Source of the DNA: an uncultured Coriobacteriaceae bacterium
Lineage (GTDB): Bacteria; Actinomycetota; Coriobacteriia; Coriobacteriales; Eggerthellaceae
Direction: 5' to 3'
DNA: 24,838 bases
NCBI GenBank assembly: GCA_902767025.1
Contig: CACXFZ010000043.1
Span: 1-24,838 of the forward strand
Shown here: positions 24,817 to 24,838 of the stretch, piece by piece
How positions within the stretch are numbered: position 1 is the first letter of the stretch
How the letters are laid out: every line of letters starts with the position of its first letter
Position numbers and translations under genes: made by a program
The notes under the pieces: model-generated
Told to the model about the DNA's origin: nothing
Database searches by the model: none
The model's input: the letters and a program-made list of their open reading frames with translations, nothing else

Positions 24817-24838
24817 CCACCCGCAGGTGCCGCCAGGC
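24817..24838 (+). repeat. REP-like repeat, copy D, cut by window end
   Basis: The last 18 bases, cgcaggtgccgccaggc with one preceding c, match the start of copy C closely. The palindromic part would lie beyond the window. Confidence 0.6.

Larger units (their letters stand above)
24314..24838. other. Repeat-rich intergenic region upstream of frr
   Basis: No credible gene is found in these 525 bases. The open frames here translate into repeated Arg/Gly/Pro-rich peptides that simply follow the DNA repeats. The left half holds REP-like palindromic units and the right half a 117-bp inverted-repeat element; a further REP-like copy is cut by the window edge. Confidence 0.75.

Overview
The window is a dense, GC-rich stretch of bacterial chromosome. 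Gene content suggests an actinobacterium of the class Coriobacteriia (Eggerthella/Slackia-like, an inference): a class III fructose-1,6-bisphosphatase, a three-repeat CWB2 cell-wall-binding protein, a PreP-like M16C protease, a MEP isoprenoid cluster, leaderless or short-leader transcripts with TACAAT -10 boxes, and AAGGAGG-type ribosome binding sites. I cannot name the genus from the sequence alone.

Left part, 1-8066. The 3' two thirds of fbp (class III FBPase) enters from the left edge, followed on the + strand by a Bcr/CflA-type MFS exporter and mazG, which overlap by ATGA. Convergent to these on the - strand is a 985-residue M16C peptidase. Upstream of it lies a secreted CWB2 protein with its own consensus -10 and a strong terminator.

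Signalling block, 8164-11531, - strand. An OmpR-family response regulator and a histidine kinase overlap by ATGA. Directly upstream is a membrane-anchored acidic protein. The extracytoplasmic part of the kinase carries four runs of 7-11 consecutive aspartates, and the acidic protein ends in a similar Asp/Trp tail. An 11-bp tandem direct repeat, in the form bound by OmpR-family regulators, lies upstream of the acidic-protein gene. I propose these three genes as one signalling module, possibly cation-responsive. This is one of the two most interesting things in the window.

Middle part, 11813-17276. A small protein of unknown function and murI (glutamate racemase) form a + strand pair that ends in a bidirectional terminator. 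It faces another small unknown gene on the - strand. Then come proS, a HAD phosphatase and a U32-family protein, tightly packed in one - strand unit.

Right part, 17415-24313. On the - strand the genes run frr, uppS, cdsA, dxr, site-2 protease (RseP family), ispG, proS. This is a widely conserved bacterial order for ribosome recycling, undecaprenyl and phospholipid precursor synthesis, the MEP pathway and prolyl-tRNA synthetase. Two + strand genes, an orphan vsr-type DNA mismatch endonuclease and a GNAT acetyltransferase, sit between the site-2 protease and ispG and break the transcription unit. The site-2 protease is odd: it has no room for the usual PDZ domain after its second membrane segment and instead has a ~125-residue insert with a winged-helix-like segment on the side predicted to be cytoplasmic. 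This is the second main find.

Right edge, 24314-24838. I see no credible gene. The region holds a family of REP-like palindromic repeats (three copies and a fourth cut by the window end) and a separate 117-bp element with near-perfect 29-bp inverted ends and a degenerate third copy, the three 23-bp units being spaced exactly 41 bp apart.
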